NCBI RefSeq assembly: GCF_002104335.1
Contig: NZ_CP020867.1
Location: forward strand, 1,525,206-1,589,205
Direction: 5' to 3'
Origin: Campylobacter cuniculorum DSM 23162 = LMG 24588
Lineage (GTDB): Bacteria; Campylobacterota; Campylobacteria; Campylobacterales; Campylobacteraceae
DNA length: 64,000 nucleotides
In this document: positions 53,798 through 61,380 of the stretch, piece by piece
How positions within the stretch are numbered: position 1 is the stretch's first letter
How the letters are laid out: every line of letters begins with the position of its first letter
Translations under genes and position numbers: made by a program
The notes under the pieces: model-generated
The model's input: only the letters and a program-made list of their open reading frames with translations
What the model was told of the DNA's origin: nothing
Database searches by the model: none

Positions 53798-53932
53798 TGC
53801 TGGGGGATTTGATTTAAAAAGAAGTTAAAATTTTAAACAAAATTGATTTTATCCTTAGTTAAAATTATAAAATTTTTCAAATTTTTAAGATGATTTTTAT
53901 TAAATTTTAAATGTAGTTTAATATGTATATAT

Positions 53933-53938
53933 TATAAT
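53933..53938 (+). promoter_or_regulatory. -10 box upstream of the 95-residue gene
   Basis: Perfect TATAAT preceded by GTATATAT, 48 bases before the ATG at 53986, whose AAAGGAG is at 53974-53980. It would drive the gene string up to the Panacea locus 2. Confidence 0.45.
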
Positions 53939-53985
53939 GAAAAATAAAATTGATTAAGCTAAGTTGTGTTTAAAAAGGAGATAAA

Positions 53986-54273
53986 ATGACAGAGGAAAAA
54001 GCAAGAGAAATCTTTCAAAAAGTGATGAAAGAAAAAAGACAAGTCCATGATCTATCTTCCGATAATGAGATATTAGATGATGAGAATTTGCATAATGGTA
54101 TTAGTAAAAATGTGGCTGATTTTTTAAAACTCTATAATGAAAATAGCGAAGAAGCCTTTAAAGAATTTAAAGCTATGATAGATGAAGCAGAGGAATTATT
54201 TAAAGACATTATAGAACCTAGTGAGGAAGATATACAATGGGCTTTAAAGGCTTTAGAAGAAAAAGGACTTTAA
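53986..54273 (+). CDS. small acidic protein, family shared with 56026-56307 product
   Basis: 95 residues, acidic. Residues 1-15 (MTEEKAREIFQKVMKEK) and the later HNGISKNVADF match the start (MTEERVREILEKVLKEK) and HHGVTSKTADF of the 93-residue membrane protein at 56026-56307. The C-terminal part here is soluble. No known family. It starts a plus-strand operon running into hicBA. Confidence 0.55.
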   Translation: MTEEKAREIFQKVMKEKRQVHDLSSDNEILDDENLHNGISKNVADFLKLYNENSEEAFKEFKAMIDEAEELFKDIIEPSEEDIQWALKALEEKGL

Positions 54274-54311
54274 ATGTTATTAAATGTTATGATTGAAAAA
54301 AGGGAAGCAAA

Positions 54312-54524
54312 ATGACAAGATTAGAGGCTTTTATGGATGGTTTTATGGGTCAAGCTGTTCAAATTGATACCCCTGATTTATGGGAATTAAGTGTGGCAAT
54401 AAAAGAAAAACAAAACATATTAGAAAAAAAGAATAGAGCTATGGTAAAAAAAGAATTTAAAGATATAATCAATCCTACAGAAAATAAAGGAAAAATACAA
54501 AATCGATTGAAAAAAAAAGAATAA
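54312..54524 (+). CDS. small basic hypothetical protein
   Basis: 70 residues beginning MTRLEAFMDGFMGQAVQIDT, with a basic C-terminus (KIQNRLKKKE). AGGGAAGC precedes the ATG. It sits between the 95-residue gene and hicB. No family recognised. Confidence 0.5.
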   Translation: MTRLEAFMDGFMGQAVQIDTPDLWELSVAIKEKQNILEKKNRAMVKKEFKDIINPTENKGKIQNRLKKKE

Positions 54525-54570
54525 ATATAAAGGAAAATTTTTTGTAAATTTTAGGTTAAAAAGGATTTAA

Positions 54571-54789
54571 ATGTTGTTAAATGTTATTATTGAAAAAGAT
54601 AAACATGGATATTTTGCTCGTATTTTAGAGCTTGAGGGCTGTGTTTCACAGGGCAATACTTATGAAGAGGCTTTAAATAACATAAAAGAAGCAGGAGAGC
54701 TTTATTTAGAAAGCCTTGAAAATGAAGAAAAAAGAATGATTGAAAATAAAACAACCTCAATCGTTCCTATGGTTTTAGCTAATGCCTGA
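54571..54789 (+). CDS. hicB: HicB-like antitoxin
   Basis: 72 residues with the partial RNase H-like HicB fold: DKHGYFARILELEGCVSQGN then TYEEALNNIKEAGELYLESL. No C-terminal DNA-binding domain is visible, so it is a short HicB. It overlaps hicA by eight bases, so the antitoxin is made first. Confidence 0.85.
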   Translation: MLLNVIIEKDKHGYFARILELEGCVSQGNTYEEALNNIKEAGELYLESLENEEKRMIENKTTSIVPMVLANA

Positions 54790-54988
54790 ATTACCCAGAA
54801 TAACCGCAAAAGAAGCAGAAAAGCTCTTATTGCAAAATGGCTTTTTACTTGAGAGACAAAAGGGCAGTCATAGAATCTATAAAAAATATTCTCATAGAAT
54901 GGTTATTCCACATCATAGTGGAGAAATTTTACATCCAAAAATTATAAAAGAACTTTTTGAAATGATTGAAAAAACAAAAGATGATTAA
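54782..54988 (+). CDS. hicA: HicA-like mRNA interferase toxin
   Basis: 68 residues with the dsRBD-like HicA fold: ITAKEAEKLLLQNGFLLERQ followed by KGSHRIYKK with the catalytic histidine H30, and MVIPHHSGEILHPKIIKELF. It cleaves mRNA in the absence of HicB. Confidence 0.88.
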   Translation: MPELPRITAKEAEKLLLQNGFLLERQKGSHRIYKKYSHRMVIPHHSGEILHPKIIKELFEMIEKTKDD

Positions 54989-55022
54989 TAAGAAGAGGGA
55001 ATGAATAAGAAAAGGATACAAA

Positions 55023-55523
55023 ATGAAAGCACAAAAAATAGCTAATGCTTTTTTAAATAAAGTGCCTATAGAAGCTGTAGAAAATGGAGAAGGCTTACAC
55101 AAGATCAAATTACAAAAGCTTTTATTCTTCGCACAAGAGGAATATCTCTTTAGATATGAAGAACCTTTATTTGAAGAGAAAATAGAAGCGTGGCAACATG
55201 GACCTGTTGTTAGGGAAATTTGGAATGAATATGCTAATTTACCCTATTATATTATAAAAAATATTCCTCAAAAAGAGAACATTCCTCAAAAAGCACAAGA
55301 AGTTATCGATTTTATATGGTTAAAATATGGAGAAAAAGACTCTTGGTATCTTAGCAATTTAACATATTCTTATCAAATTTGGGAAGACAAAAGAAAACCT
55401 GAATATTTAGGCAGAGGAGAACTGACTTGTAAAGAAATTTTAGAATACAAAAAAGAATGTGAGAGAAATAAGGCAGAAGCAAGAAAATATATTGATAATA
55501 TTGCAAAAGAATTTCTATGTTGA
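55023..55523 (+). CDS. Panacea/SocA-domain (DUF4065) putative antitoxin, locus 2
   Basis: 166 residues with the DUF4065 signature: IKLQKLLFFAQEEYLFRYEE, EPLFEEKIEAWQHGPVVREI, then WYLSNLTYSYQIWEDKRK. It is clearly homologous to the protein at 27441-27920 but divergent. AAAGGAT precedes the ATG. The next gene overlaps it by seven bases, the usual layout of a toxin-antitoxin pair. Confidence 0.8.
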   Translation: MKAQKIANAFLNKVPIEAVENGEGLHKIKLQKLLFFAQEEYLFRYEEPLFEEKIEAWQHGPVVREIWNEYANLPYYIIKNIPQKENIPQKAQEVIDFIWLKYGEKDSWYLSNLTYSYQIWEDKRKPEYLGRGELTCKEILEYKKECERNKAEARKYIDNIAKEFLC

Positions 55524-55828
55524 GCCTTTTTAAAAAACATGAGCTTGATGCAATTAACGAGGCTTTAAATAGAAGCATAGAAAAGGCTCATCAAGCTTTT
55601 AAATGTGAATGTGAGAAATTATGTCTTTGCACTTGTCTTTTTGGGAATTATTTTTCAAATAAACTCACTAAAGCATTATCTTATAATAAAATTTGTGAGA
55701 TTTTATGGATAAAAATAAAAGAAGAATTTGATTATGAAATAAAAGATAATTTATTGTCAATTGTTTTAAATAATTCCTCTATTGATAGAGAGCTTTTTGA
55801 AAAACTCAAAAACATTTATTGTAAGTAA
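55517..55828 (+). CDS. putative toxin partner of Panacea antitoxin (locus 2)
   Basis: 103 residues with no recognised domain; it has five cysteines (CECEKLCLCTC) in the first half and a helical remainder. It overlaps the Panacea gene by seven bases. Toxin function is inferred only from the Panacea pairing. It is unlike the partner at 27232. Confidence 0.5.
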   Translation: MLSLFKKHELDAINEALNRSIEKAHQAFKCECEKLCLCTCLFGNYFSNKLTKALSYNKICEILWIKIKEEFDYEIKDNLLSIVLNNSSIDRELFEKLKNIYCK

Positions 55829-55884
55829 AAACAATTTTAAAATCATAAAAAAGAAAATAAAAGAGAATATTATAAAATAAATAC

Positions 55885-55926
55885 CCCCGCTCTAAGTCGG
55901 GGAGGTTACTTAACTAAAAGTAAGCC
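55885..55926 (-). ncRNA. double hairpin resembling an IS200/IS605 right end or omega-RNA scaffold
   Basis: On the minus strand GGCTTACTT and AAGTAACC form one stem, directly followed by CCCCG(ACTTAGAG)CGGGG (18 bases). Paired hairpins of this kind mark the 3' ends of IS200/IS605-family tnpB genes and their guide RNAs. No tnpB remains nearby, only a possible short tail upstream (KNGLLLVK before a stop). It could also be a bidirectional terminator. Confidence 0.35.
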
Positions 55927-56025
55927 ATTCTTCAGCCAAGTTTTACACTTAGGAAGTCAAACAAGATAATTCTAACCAAACTATCTTAAAAATTTCATAA
56001 ATATCGTTTAAAAATTTAAGAAATT

Positions 56026-56307
56026 TTATAATCTAAAGGGAAGAAATAAAAACAACCCGCATGACTGCAAAATTTTGATAGCAAAATATATTTCACAAAG
56101 CAAAAAAAGAATAAGCATAATAAAAAAAGATACTCTAAGAAGCCCTTGCTTTGTTATTTCATCTTTTAAATCCTCTGTAAAATCTGCAGTTTTTGAAGTA
56201 ACACCATGATGTAATGGTGGAGTCATTCCTCTTTGAATGATTTCTTGTTTTTCTTCCTTTTCTTTAAGGACTTTTTCTAAGATTTCTCTTACTCTTTCCT
56301 CTGTCAT
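56026..56307 (-). CDS. small protein with C-terminal membrane helix
   Basis: 93 residues. The first 45 are related to the 95-residue protein at 53986 (MTEERVREILEKVLKEK..., HHGVTSKTADF). Residues 56-80 form a membrane helix (LLRVSFFIMLILFLLCEIYF). AAGGAGG precedes the ATG. It follows the 29-residue peptide by 15 bases. Confidence 0.55.
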   Translation of the reverse strand: MTEERVREILEKVLKEKEEKQEIIQRGMTPPLHHGVTSKTADFTEDLKDEITKQGLLRVSFFIMLILFLLCEIYFAIKILQSCGLFLFLPFRL

Positions 56308-56322
56308 TTTATTCCTCCTTTT

Positions 56323-56412
56323 TTACAAATCCTTTTGAATTTTAGCAAGTGTAATGATAACAGCCAAACAAGCTCCTAAAAAGCATATTGTTGTGATAAT
56401 TAAAGCAACCAT
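56323..56412 (-). CDS. 29-residue membrane peptide
   Basis: The frame begins MVALIITTICFLGACLAVII and ends TLAKIQKDL. It is a single hydrophobic segment placed between the RHH-like gene and the 93-residue gene, with AAGGAGG of the next gene just after its stop. Upstream AGGATTTAGG could be its binding site. Too short for usual callers; real translation is not certain. Confidence 0.35.
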   Translation of the reverse strand: MVALIITTICFLGACLAVIITLAKIQKDL

Positions 56413-56422
56413 CACCTAAATC

Positions 56423-56620
56423 CTAATCAAAAATTTTCATTCTAAAATATTCTGACAGACTCAAATGCCTTTGTTCAGCCTTAGCATTAAGTTCTTTAAG
56501 CTCTTCTTCTGTGCAATAAAAAGAATAAACCTTGTCTCTTTTTCCTTGCGTTTTTTTAGTCCTGCCCTTTGTCTTTTTCTCCACACTCATATCTTTAAAA
56601 TGATTTTTTAAAACACTCAT
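56423..56620 (-). CDS. small RHH-like DNA-binding protein (ParG-like partner of ParA)
   Basis: 65 residues from the ATG at 56620 (AAAGGATTAAAA upstream). A basic N-terminus (EKKTKGRTKKTQGKRDK) precedes VYSFYCTEEELKELNAKAEQ and RHLSLSEYFRMKIF, the strand-helix-helix pattern of small RHH proteins. Position downstream of parA suggests the centromere-binding partner, as in ParF-ParG. Confidence 0.6.
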   Translation of the reverse strand: MSVLKNHFKDMSVEKKTKGRTKKTQGKRDKVYSFYCTEEELKELNAKAEQRHLSLSEYFRMKIFD

Positions 56621-56725
56621 TTTTAATCCTTTTTTTATTATTTTAAAAACATTAATCAATTCTATTAAAAATATGATTAACAATCCTTTAAATCATTTAT
56701 CATTATTTTTATACCATTGATTAAT

Positions 56726-57070
56726 TTATGTTTTATGTTTTAAAAACATATGAAAACTTAAAACACCCTCATCATTGATAAATTTCACATAGCCTATCCT
56801 ATAACTTAAATCCCTCATCAAGGTAATTTCATATTCCTCAAAACTCCTATCATCAGAAAAACTTTTATCTTTAATAAAAATTTTCTCCTGTTTCATCACT
56901 CGCATAAGTTTAATGAGCCTCTTAATCTTTGGTATATGATGAGCACAAATAAAATCAATCAATTTCTTATCTTTATTGATAAAACCCCTACGAAAATATG
57001 GGATAAAATCAACGCAAATAAAATCTTTATCGCAATGATTAAAACTTGCAAATCGTTTCATAAAATCCAT
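56726..57070 (-). CDS. hypothetical protein between parA and RHH gene
   Basis: 114 residues, basic, starting MDFMKRFASFNHCDKDFICV. AAGGAG precedes the ATG and it begins 10 bases after parA stops. No recognised domain. It may belong to the partition operon. Confidence 0.5.
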   Translation of the reverse strand: MDFMKRFASFNHCDKDFICVDFIPYFRRGFINKDKKLIDFICAHHIPKIKRLIKLMRVMKQEKIFIKDKSFSDDRSFEEYEITLMRDLSYRIGYVKFINDEGVLSFHMFLKHKT

Positions 57071-57080
57071 ATCTTACTCC

Positions 57081-57716
57081 TTAATCTTTATTATATTCCT
57101 CTAATAATTCCGCAAAAAACTCCTCAAAATCCTTTTTAGCTTTGCTATACCCTTGCATTTGTGTGATACCTAAGCCCTGCGTTGTTGCTACTCTAACCTT
57201 TTCTCTATCATAAAGCACACTTTCTAAAATTTTAATGTTTTTATCTTTAATCTTATGCCTAACAAGTTCTTTAAATTCCTTAAGCTTATGTTTCAAACAA
57301 GCATTTGTAAAGGCTCTATTCATCACAATAAAACAACGCGAATTCTCTCTGTGCAAATTCTCATAAAGCTTAATCATATTACTTAAAACAGCCAAGTCAT
57401 ATTGTGAGGGATAAGTAGGGATTAATACAAGATGTGCTTTACTTAGAGCCTCTCTCATTTCCTTAGAATCGCGTCCGCCTGTATCAATCACAACACTATC
57501 AAAGCCTTTAATGTTTTCATTAAGCTCATCATAATACTTAAAACATTGTTCTTTCTTTTCTGCCTTTCTTAGTTCAACCCATAACTTAGCACTCTTTTGT
57601 GCGTCTGTATCAATCAAAGCACATTTATCACCCTCATCGCTTAATTTACAAGCTAAATTAATGGCTAAACTTGTCTTTCCACTGCCGCCTTTCTCATTAA
57701 CTACCGCAATAATCAT
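57081..57716 (-). CDS. parA: ParA-family partition ATPase
   Basis: 211 residues with the deviant Walker A KGGSGKTS at 9-16 (full start MIIAVVNEKGGSGKTSLAIN), ALIDTDAQKSAKLWVELR and VVIDTGGRDSKEMREAL. No N-terminal HTH, so a type Ib ParA as in ParF. It ensures segregation of the extrachromosomal form. Confidence 0.88.
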   Translation of the reverse strand: MIIAVVNEKGGSGKTSLAINLACKLSDEGDKCALIDTDAQKSAKLWVELRKAEKKEQCFKYYDELNENIKGFDSVVIDTGGRDSKEMREALSKAHLVLIPTYPSQYDLAVLSNMIKLYENLHRENSRCFIVMNRAFTNACLKHKLKEFKELVRHKIKDKNIKILESVLYDREKVRVATTQGLGITQMQGYSKAKKDFEEFFAELLEEYNKD

Positions 57717-57720
57717 TTTT

Positions 57721-57870
57721 CATCCTTTAAAAAATATCATTTAAATATTTTAATAACATATTATAATATTATTAAAAATATTTAAAAAACTTATAAAACA
57801 ATGATTAATCATTTAATCATATATTATTAATCATTTTTAAACATTATAAAAAATGTTTAAAATCATTGTT
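57721..57870. repeat. AT-only repeat region upstream of parA (possible centromere)
   Basis: Contains GATTAATCATTTAATCAT, ATTATTAATCATTTTTAAAC and a long palindromic TTTAAACATTATAAAAAATG unit, all nearly pure A/T. Similar ATTAATCA strings occur at 56650-56720 between the RHH-like gene and its neighbour. The layout upstream of a type Ib parA is where a parC/parS site would be. Confidence 0.35.
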
Positions 57871-57876
57871 TAATAC

Positions 57877-58266
57877 TTAAGATAAAGTTTTTTTAATCTT
57901 TACCAAGCATTCTTCTTTCTCCTCTTTCATCAATTTTTCAATCATAGCTTTTCGCACCTTACTCTTATCCTTATGAAGTTTTATGAGTTTCTTTTCAAGT
58001 TCATTTTTAAAATTCTGCGTCTCTTTAATCTCCTCATTGATTTTTTCAATCATCTTTTGTAATTCTTGCAAAGTATAAGAAGAAAGATACCTGTATTTAT
58101 TTTCATTCTTAGCTTTTAAATTCTTTGTTTCATCAAATTTTGTTTCATCAAATTCTTCAAATTCAATGTCAATGACTTTTTTCTCATTATTCTTTGTTTG
58201 AGCTTCTTCAAAATTAATCTCCTCCATAACTTCAATTTCCTTAGTTTTTTTACTATTTTTTAACAT
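57877..58266 (-). CDS. coiled-coil hypothetical protein
   Basis: 129 residues. An acidic repeat (EFDETKFDETKN) is followed by a long lysine/glutamate coil (LQELQKMIEKINEEIKETQN). It lies just upstream of parA on the same strand. No known family. Confidence 0.5.
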   Translation of the reverse strand: MLKNSKKTKEIEVMEEINFEEAQTKNNEKKVIDIEFEEFDETKFDETKNLKAKNENKYRYLSSYTLQELQKMIEKINEEIKETQNFKNELEKKLIKLHKDKSKVRKAMIEKLMKEEKEECLVKIKKTLS

Positions 58267-58328
58267 TTTTACTCCTTTAATCTATATTCACTTTTAAACT
58301 CATTCTTTAACGCCTAAAATCAAAGATT

Positions 58329-58805
58329 TTATTCCTCCCCCAAATTCTCCTCCTTAATATCAAAACAATAATCAATGAATTTCTCCTCCTTCCTTTCAAA
58401 ATCCTTATAAAATTGCTCTTTCTTCTCCACAAAATCAAATAAGGCTTTAGCACATTTCTCCCAAGCTTGTTTTAAATCTCCTTTATGAAAATTAAAGATA
58501 TTAAATTTTTTAATCACCCTTTCATAAGTCTTAATGTCCTCATCTTCTTCAAAATCATTAAAACAATCACTAAAACATTCTATGATTGAAAGTTCATAAT
58601 CATAAAAACACACTCTTAAAAGTAAAGCTTCCGCACCCTCATACTCAATAACAATCAATCTTAAATCATCCAAACAACCTTTTATATTTCTTAAAAACAT
58701 ATCAAAGGCTATTTTTTTATTGTTCGGATGTTTTTTTGAATAATAAATCACCTCATTAATAACGCAAATTTTGTTTTTGCTCTCCCTATCCTTTATAAAA
58801 CTCAT
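58329..58805 (-). CDS. acidic hypothetical protein
   Basis: 158 residues, starting MSFIKDRESKNKICVINEVI, rich in D/E/F, with several cysteines. No recognised domain. AAAGGAG with standard spacing precedes it. Belongs to the same string of minus-strand backbone genes. Confidence 0.5.
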   Translation of the reverse strand: MSFIKDRESKNKICVINEVIYYSKKHPNNKKIAFDMFLRNIKGCLDDLRLIVIEYEGAEALLLRVCFYDYELSIIECFSDCFNDFEEDEDIKTYERVIKKFNIFNFHKGDLKQAWEKCAKALFDFVEKKEQFYKDFERKEEKFIDYCFDIKEENLGEE

Positions 58806-58860
58806 TTTTTTACTCCTTTAAACAAACATTAGCTTTAAAAAAATTATTTGAAAAATAATT

Positions 58861-58947
58861 CTAAGTTTTGTATAAATATTTTTTAACCTCCTCATCTTTA
58901 AAGTCTTTTAATTCTTTAACAGAATAATCTAAATAAGTCGCTTTCAT
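58861..58947 (-). pseudogene. 28-codon remnant of the 229-residue gene
   Basis: The frame starts with the same MKATYLDYSVKELKD as the gene at 32722-33411, then leaves the repeat at 58901 and reads FKDEEVKKYLYKT before a stop. It marks where the direct repeat cut the gene, which shows that copy 2 is the derived copy at this end. Confidence 0.75.
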
Positions 58948-58957
58948 CCTCTCCCCC

Positions 58958-59383
58958 TTAATTAAAATAACACCTAATTAAAATCATTTCCAAATCCTCA
59001 TTGATTTGCTCTATATAAAAACTTTCAGCATAAAACCAATTCCCCATCCCCTTACGCTCTAAATCTTCTAAGTCTAAATCTTTTAAATCCTCATTCACAT
59101 CAATCTCTTTTTTACCCTCTTTATAAAACCCGCAAAGCTTATTAAAAAACTCCTCCCCTAAATCCTTTTTATAAAGAATTTGAGTATAATTGTGTATATC
59201 GTTATCCACAATAACATTAACCCTTAATTCTTGCTCATCAAAAACACCCTCATCGATAGCCTCCTCATACATCTTAATGTATAAATCCGCTTCGGGCGTA
59301 TCACCTAAATTATAAATAACTCTATCCGCAAACAAATTATAAACATCATCAATGTGAAGTTTAACATTAATAAAATCTCTCAT
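58958..59383 (-). CDS. acidic hypothetical protein (identical to 33422-33847 product)
   Basis: 141 residues, the same in every residue as the copy-1 protein and with the same upstream region. No domain recognised. Confidence 0.65.
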   Translation of the reverse strand: MRDFINVKLHIDDVYNLFADRVIYNLGDTPEADLYIKMYEEAIDEGVFDEQELRVNVIVDNDIHNYTQILYKKDLGEEFFNKLCGFYKEGKKEIDVNEDLKDLDLEDLERKGMGNWFYAESFYIEQINEDLEMILIRCYFN

Positions 59384-59473
59384 AGTTCTCTCCTCTTTTT
59401 TTTATATTATAATTATACTATAACATACATTAAAATAAGCTTAATACAAATAAAAAAACAAAAACTTTTTTCA

Positions 59474-59676
59474 CCCCTCCAACCCCTCCAACCCCAACTT
59501 CCTTTCCCTTTTTTCAGGGGGCGTTGCGGGGTCTCCCCGCTCTCCCTAAAACAAAGACTTAAAACCTTTAAGGCTTTGTTTTCTTTGAGAGCTTTATAAG
59601 CTCGAAAAGGAACGAAATGAGATAAGAAACTGCAAGTTTCTAGCTCATTGAGCCCTATAAAAACACCTAAAAACAT
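59474..59676 (-). other. GC-rich structured island with G-quadruplex potential (copy 2)
   Basis: Repeat-copy of 33938-34140: G-runs on the minus strand at 59474-59508, the GCGGGG/CCCCGC hairpin at 59526-59540 and the two A/T-rich stems after it. Confidence 0.45.
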
Positions 59677-59891
59677 TTTTTAAAAATAAGCTTTAATTAA
59701 TAAAATAAATTATATAAAATAATTATAAGATACAAAAAAAATAAAACTAAAAATAAAATAAATTATATAAAACAATTACAAAATACAAAAAAATAAAATT
59801 AAAATAAACAATAACAAATCCAAAAAAAAAAAAAAATAAAATATAAAATAACATAAGCTTTAATTAATAAAAAAAATGTATAATTACAAGT

Positions 59892-60272
59892 ATGACAAAA
59901 GAAGAGTTTAAAACTAAATTAACAGAAGCTGGATTTGATTTTGAAATGTTTGTGAATCTTTTATGTTACAATAAAAATACACTTTATCATTGGCTTGAGG
60001 GAGTAAGTAAATTTCCCTCTTTTATAGAACCTCTATTAGATTTATTAATAGTTCTTAAACAAAAAAGTCTTTCAGAATCTTCAGAAACTAAAATAAACAC
60101 TCCATATAAAGATTTTGAGCAAGAAATTGCATATTATAAAAAAGCTATTGCTTTGAAAAAGGAAAATGATAAATTAGAAAATAAATTTGAGAGATTAAAA
60201 GATAAAAAAATAAAAGATTTAATCAAACAAAATTCCAAAAATAGAAAGGAAAACAATGAAAAACCTTCCTAA
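59892..60272 (+). CDS. putative HTH protein upstream of the integrase
   Basis: 126 residues. After the shared MTKEEFK the sequence is its own: an HTH-like region (FVNLLCYNKNTLYHWLEGVS) and a C-terminal lysine-rich coil. It overlaps the integrase gene by 17 bases, so it may be an excisionase-like or repressor protein controlling integration; that is inference. Confidence 0.55.
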   Translation: MTKEEFKTKLTEAGFDFEMFVNLLCYNKNTLYHWLEGVSKFPSFIEPLLDLLIVLKQKSLSESSETKINTPYKDFEQEIAYYKKAIALKKENDKLENKFERLKDKKIKDLIKQNSKNRKENNEKPS

Positions 60273-61380
60273 AAATAAAAATATCTATATTTATGGTAAA
60301 AAAATTTATATTGATTATTTCAAAAAAGGGAAAAGGATTAGAAAATCTACAGGACTAAATTATTCCGCTCTAAGCTTTGCTTTTGTAAGAAATCATTATG
60401 ATTTATTTTTAGAAGAAAACATAAAAGATTTACAAGAAAAATATTATGAATTAGAACAACAACAAAGAAATTCTTTCAAACAAAACCCATCCATACCAAA
60501 TACTTTTGACCAAATCAGCCAAATCTTACTTAAAGAAAAATCTTTCTTAAAAGCAAATACAAATCATACTTATTCAAGTCTAAGAAAGACCATACTCTCT
60601 TTTTTAGAAAAACATAATATTTTCTATTTGGATGATTTTAAAAGAGAACACAGCTTTCTATTTTTAGAAAACCTCAAAGAACAAAATTTAAAGCCCAAAA
60701 CCATTACCTCTCTTTGCTTTTTCTTAAAGAACATATTTGATTATGCTTTAGAAAATGAAGCTCTTATCAAAAATCCCTTTTTCATCCCTAAAATGAAACA
60801 AAGCCTTAATCTCCAAAAAACACATTTTAAAATCTTTAGCTTGAATGAAATGATACATCTTATCAAACATTCTCAAGGAGATTTAAGACTTTTTTTGATT
60901 TTAGCTTTTTTTACAGGTGCTCGAACAGGTGAGATTTTAGCCCTACAATATAAAGACCTTGATTTTCAAAAGAATGAAATCCATATCTTTAAAAGTCTTT
61001 CTGTTGCAGGTATCATTGATACCCCTAAGACTAAATCCTCTCAAAGAGTCATTGATATGTTAGAACTCATCAAAGAGGAATTATTACCACTCAAACAAAA
61101 ACATTCTTTACAAGATTTTATCATTAAGAGTAAAAGAACTTCATTGATGAGACAATTTTATCGCTTATTAGAAAATTTAAATTATGAAAAAAGGAGATTG
61201 TATGATACAAGGCATTCATTTGCAAGTTTAATGCTCTCTCAAGGTGAAGAGCCTATGTGGGTTGGTTGTAAGATGTTAGGACATAAGGACTTGAATGAAA
61301 CTTTTAGAACTTATGCCAAATACTTACCAAAGGAAGTGACTCATCGTGCCACTTTCTTAAGAGGAATAAAATTGACATAA
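60256..61380 (+). CDS. tyrosine recombinase/integrase
   Basis: 374 residues. An N-terminal AP2/SAM-like region (YIDYFKKGKRIRKSTGLN) and core-binding domain precede the catalytic domain: R223 in FFTGARTGEILAL, K259 region DTPKTKSSQR, R319 in YDTRHSFASLML (the first histidine of the box is Y), H343 in LGHKDLNETF and the nucleophile Y353 in FRTYAKYLP. It probably integrates and excises the element. Confidence 0.92.
   Translation: MKNLPKNKNIYIYGKKIYIDYFKKGKRIRKSTGLNYSALSFAFVRNHYDLFLEENIKDLQEKYYELEQQQRNSFKQNPSIPNTFDQISQILLKEKSFLKANTNHTYSSLRKTILSFLEKHNIFYLDDFKREHSFLFLENLKEQNLKPKTITSLCFFLKNIFDYALENEALIKNPFFIPKMKQSLNLQKTHFKIFSLNEMIHLIKHSQGDLRLFLILAFFTGARTGEILALQYKDLDFQKNEIHIFKSLSVAGIIDTPKTKSSQRVIDMLELIKEELLPLKQKHSLQDFIIKSKRTSLMRQFYRLLENLNYEKRRLYDTRHSFASLMLSQGEEPMWVGCKMLGHKDLNETFRTYAKYLPKEVTHRATFLRGIKLT

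Larger units (their letters stand above)
58901..59912. repeat. 1,012-bp direct repeat, copy 2 (copy 1 at 33365-34375)
   Basis: Same order and, by eye, the same sequence as copy 1 except for one extra A in the A-run near 59822-59836. It ends in the codons for MTKEEFK, after which the two HTH-like genes differ. The perfect match points to recent duplication or ongoing gene conversion. Confidence 0.93.
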
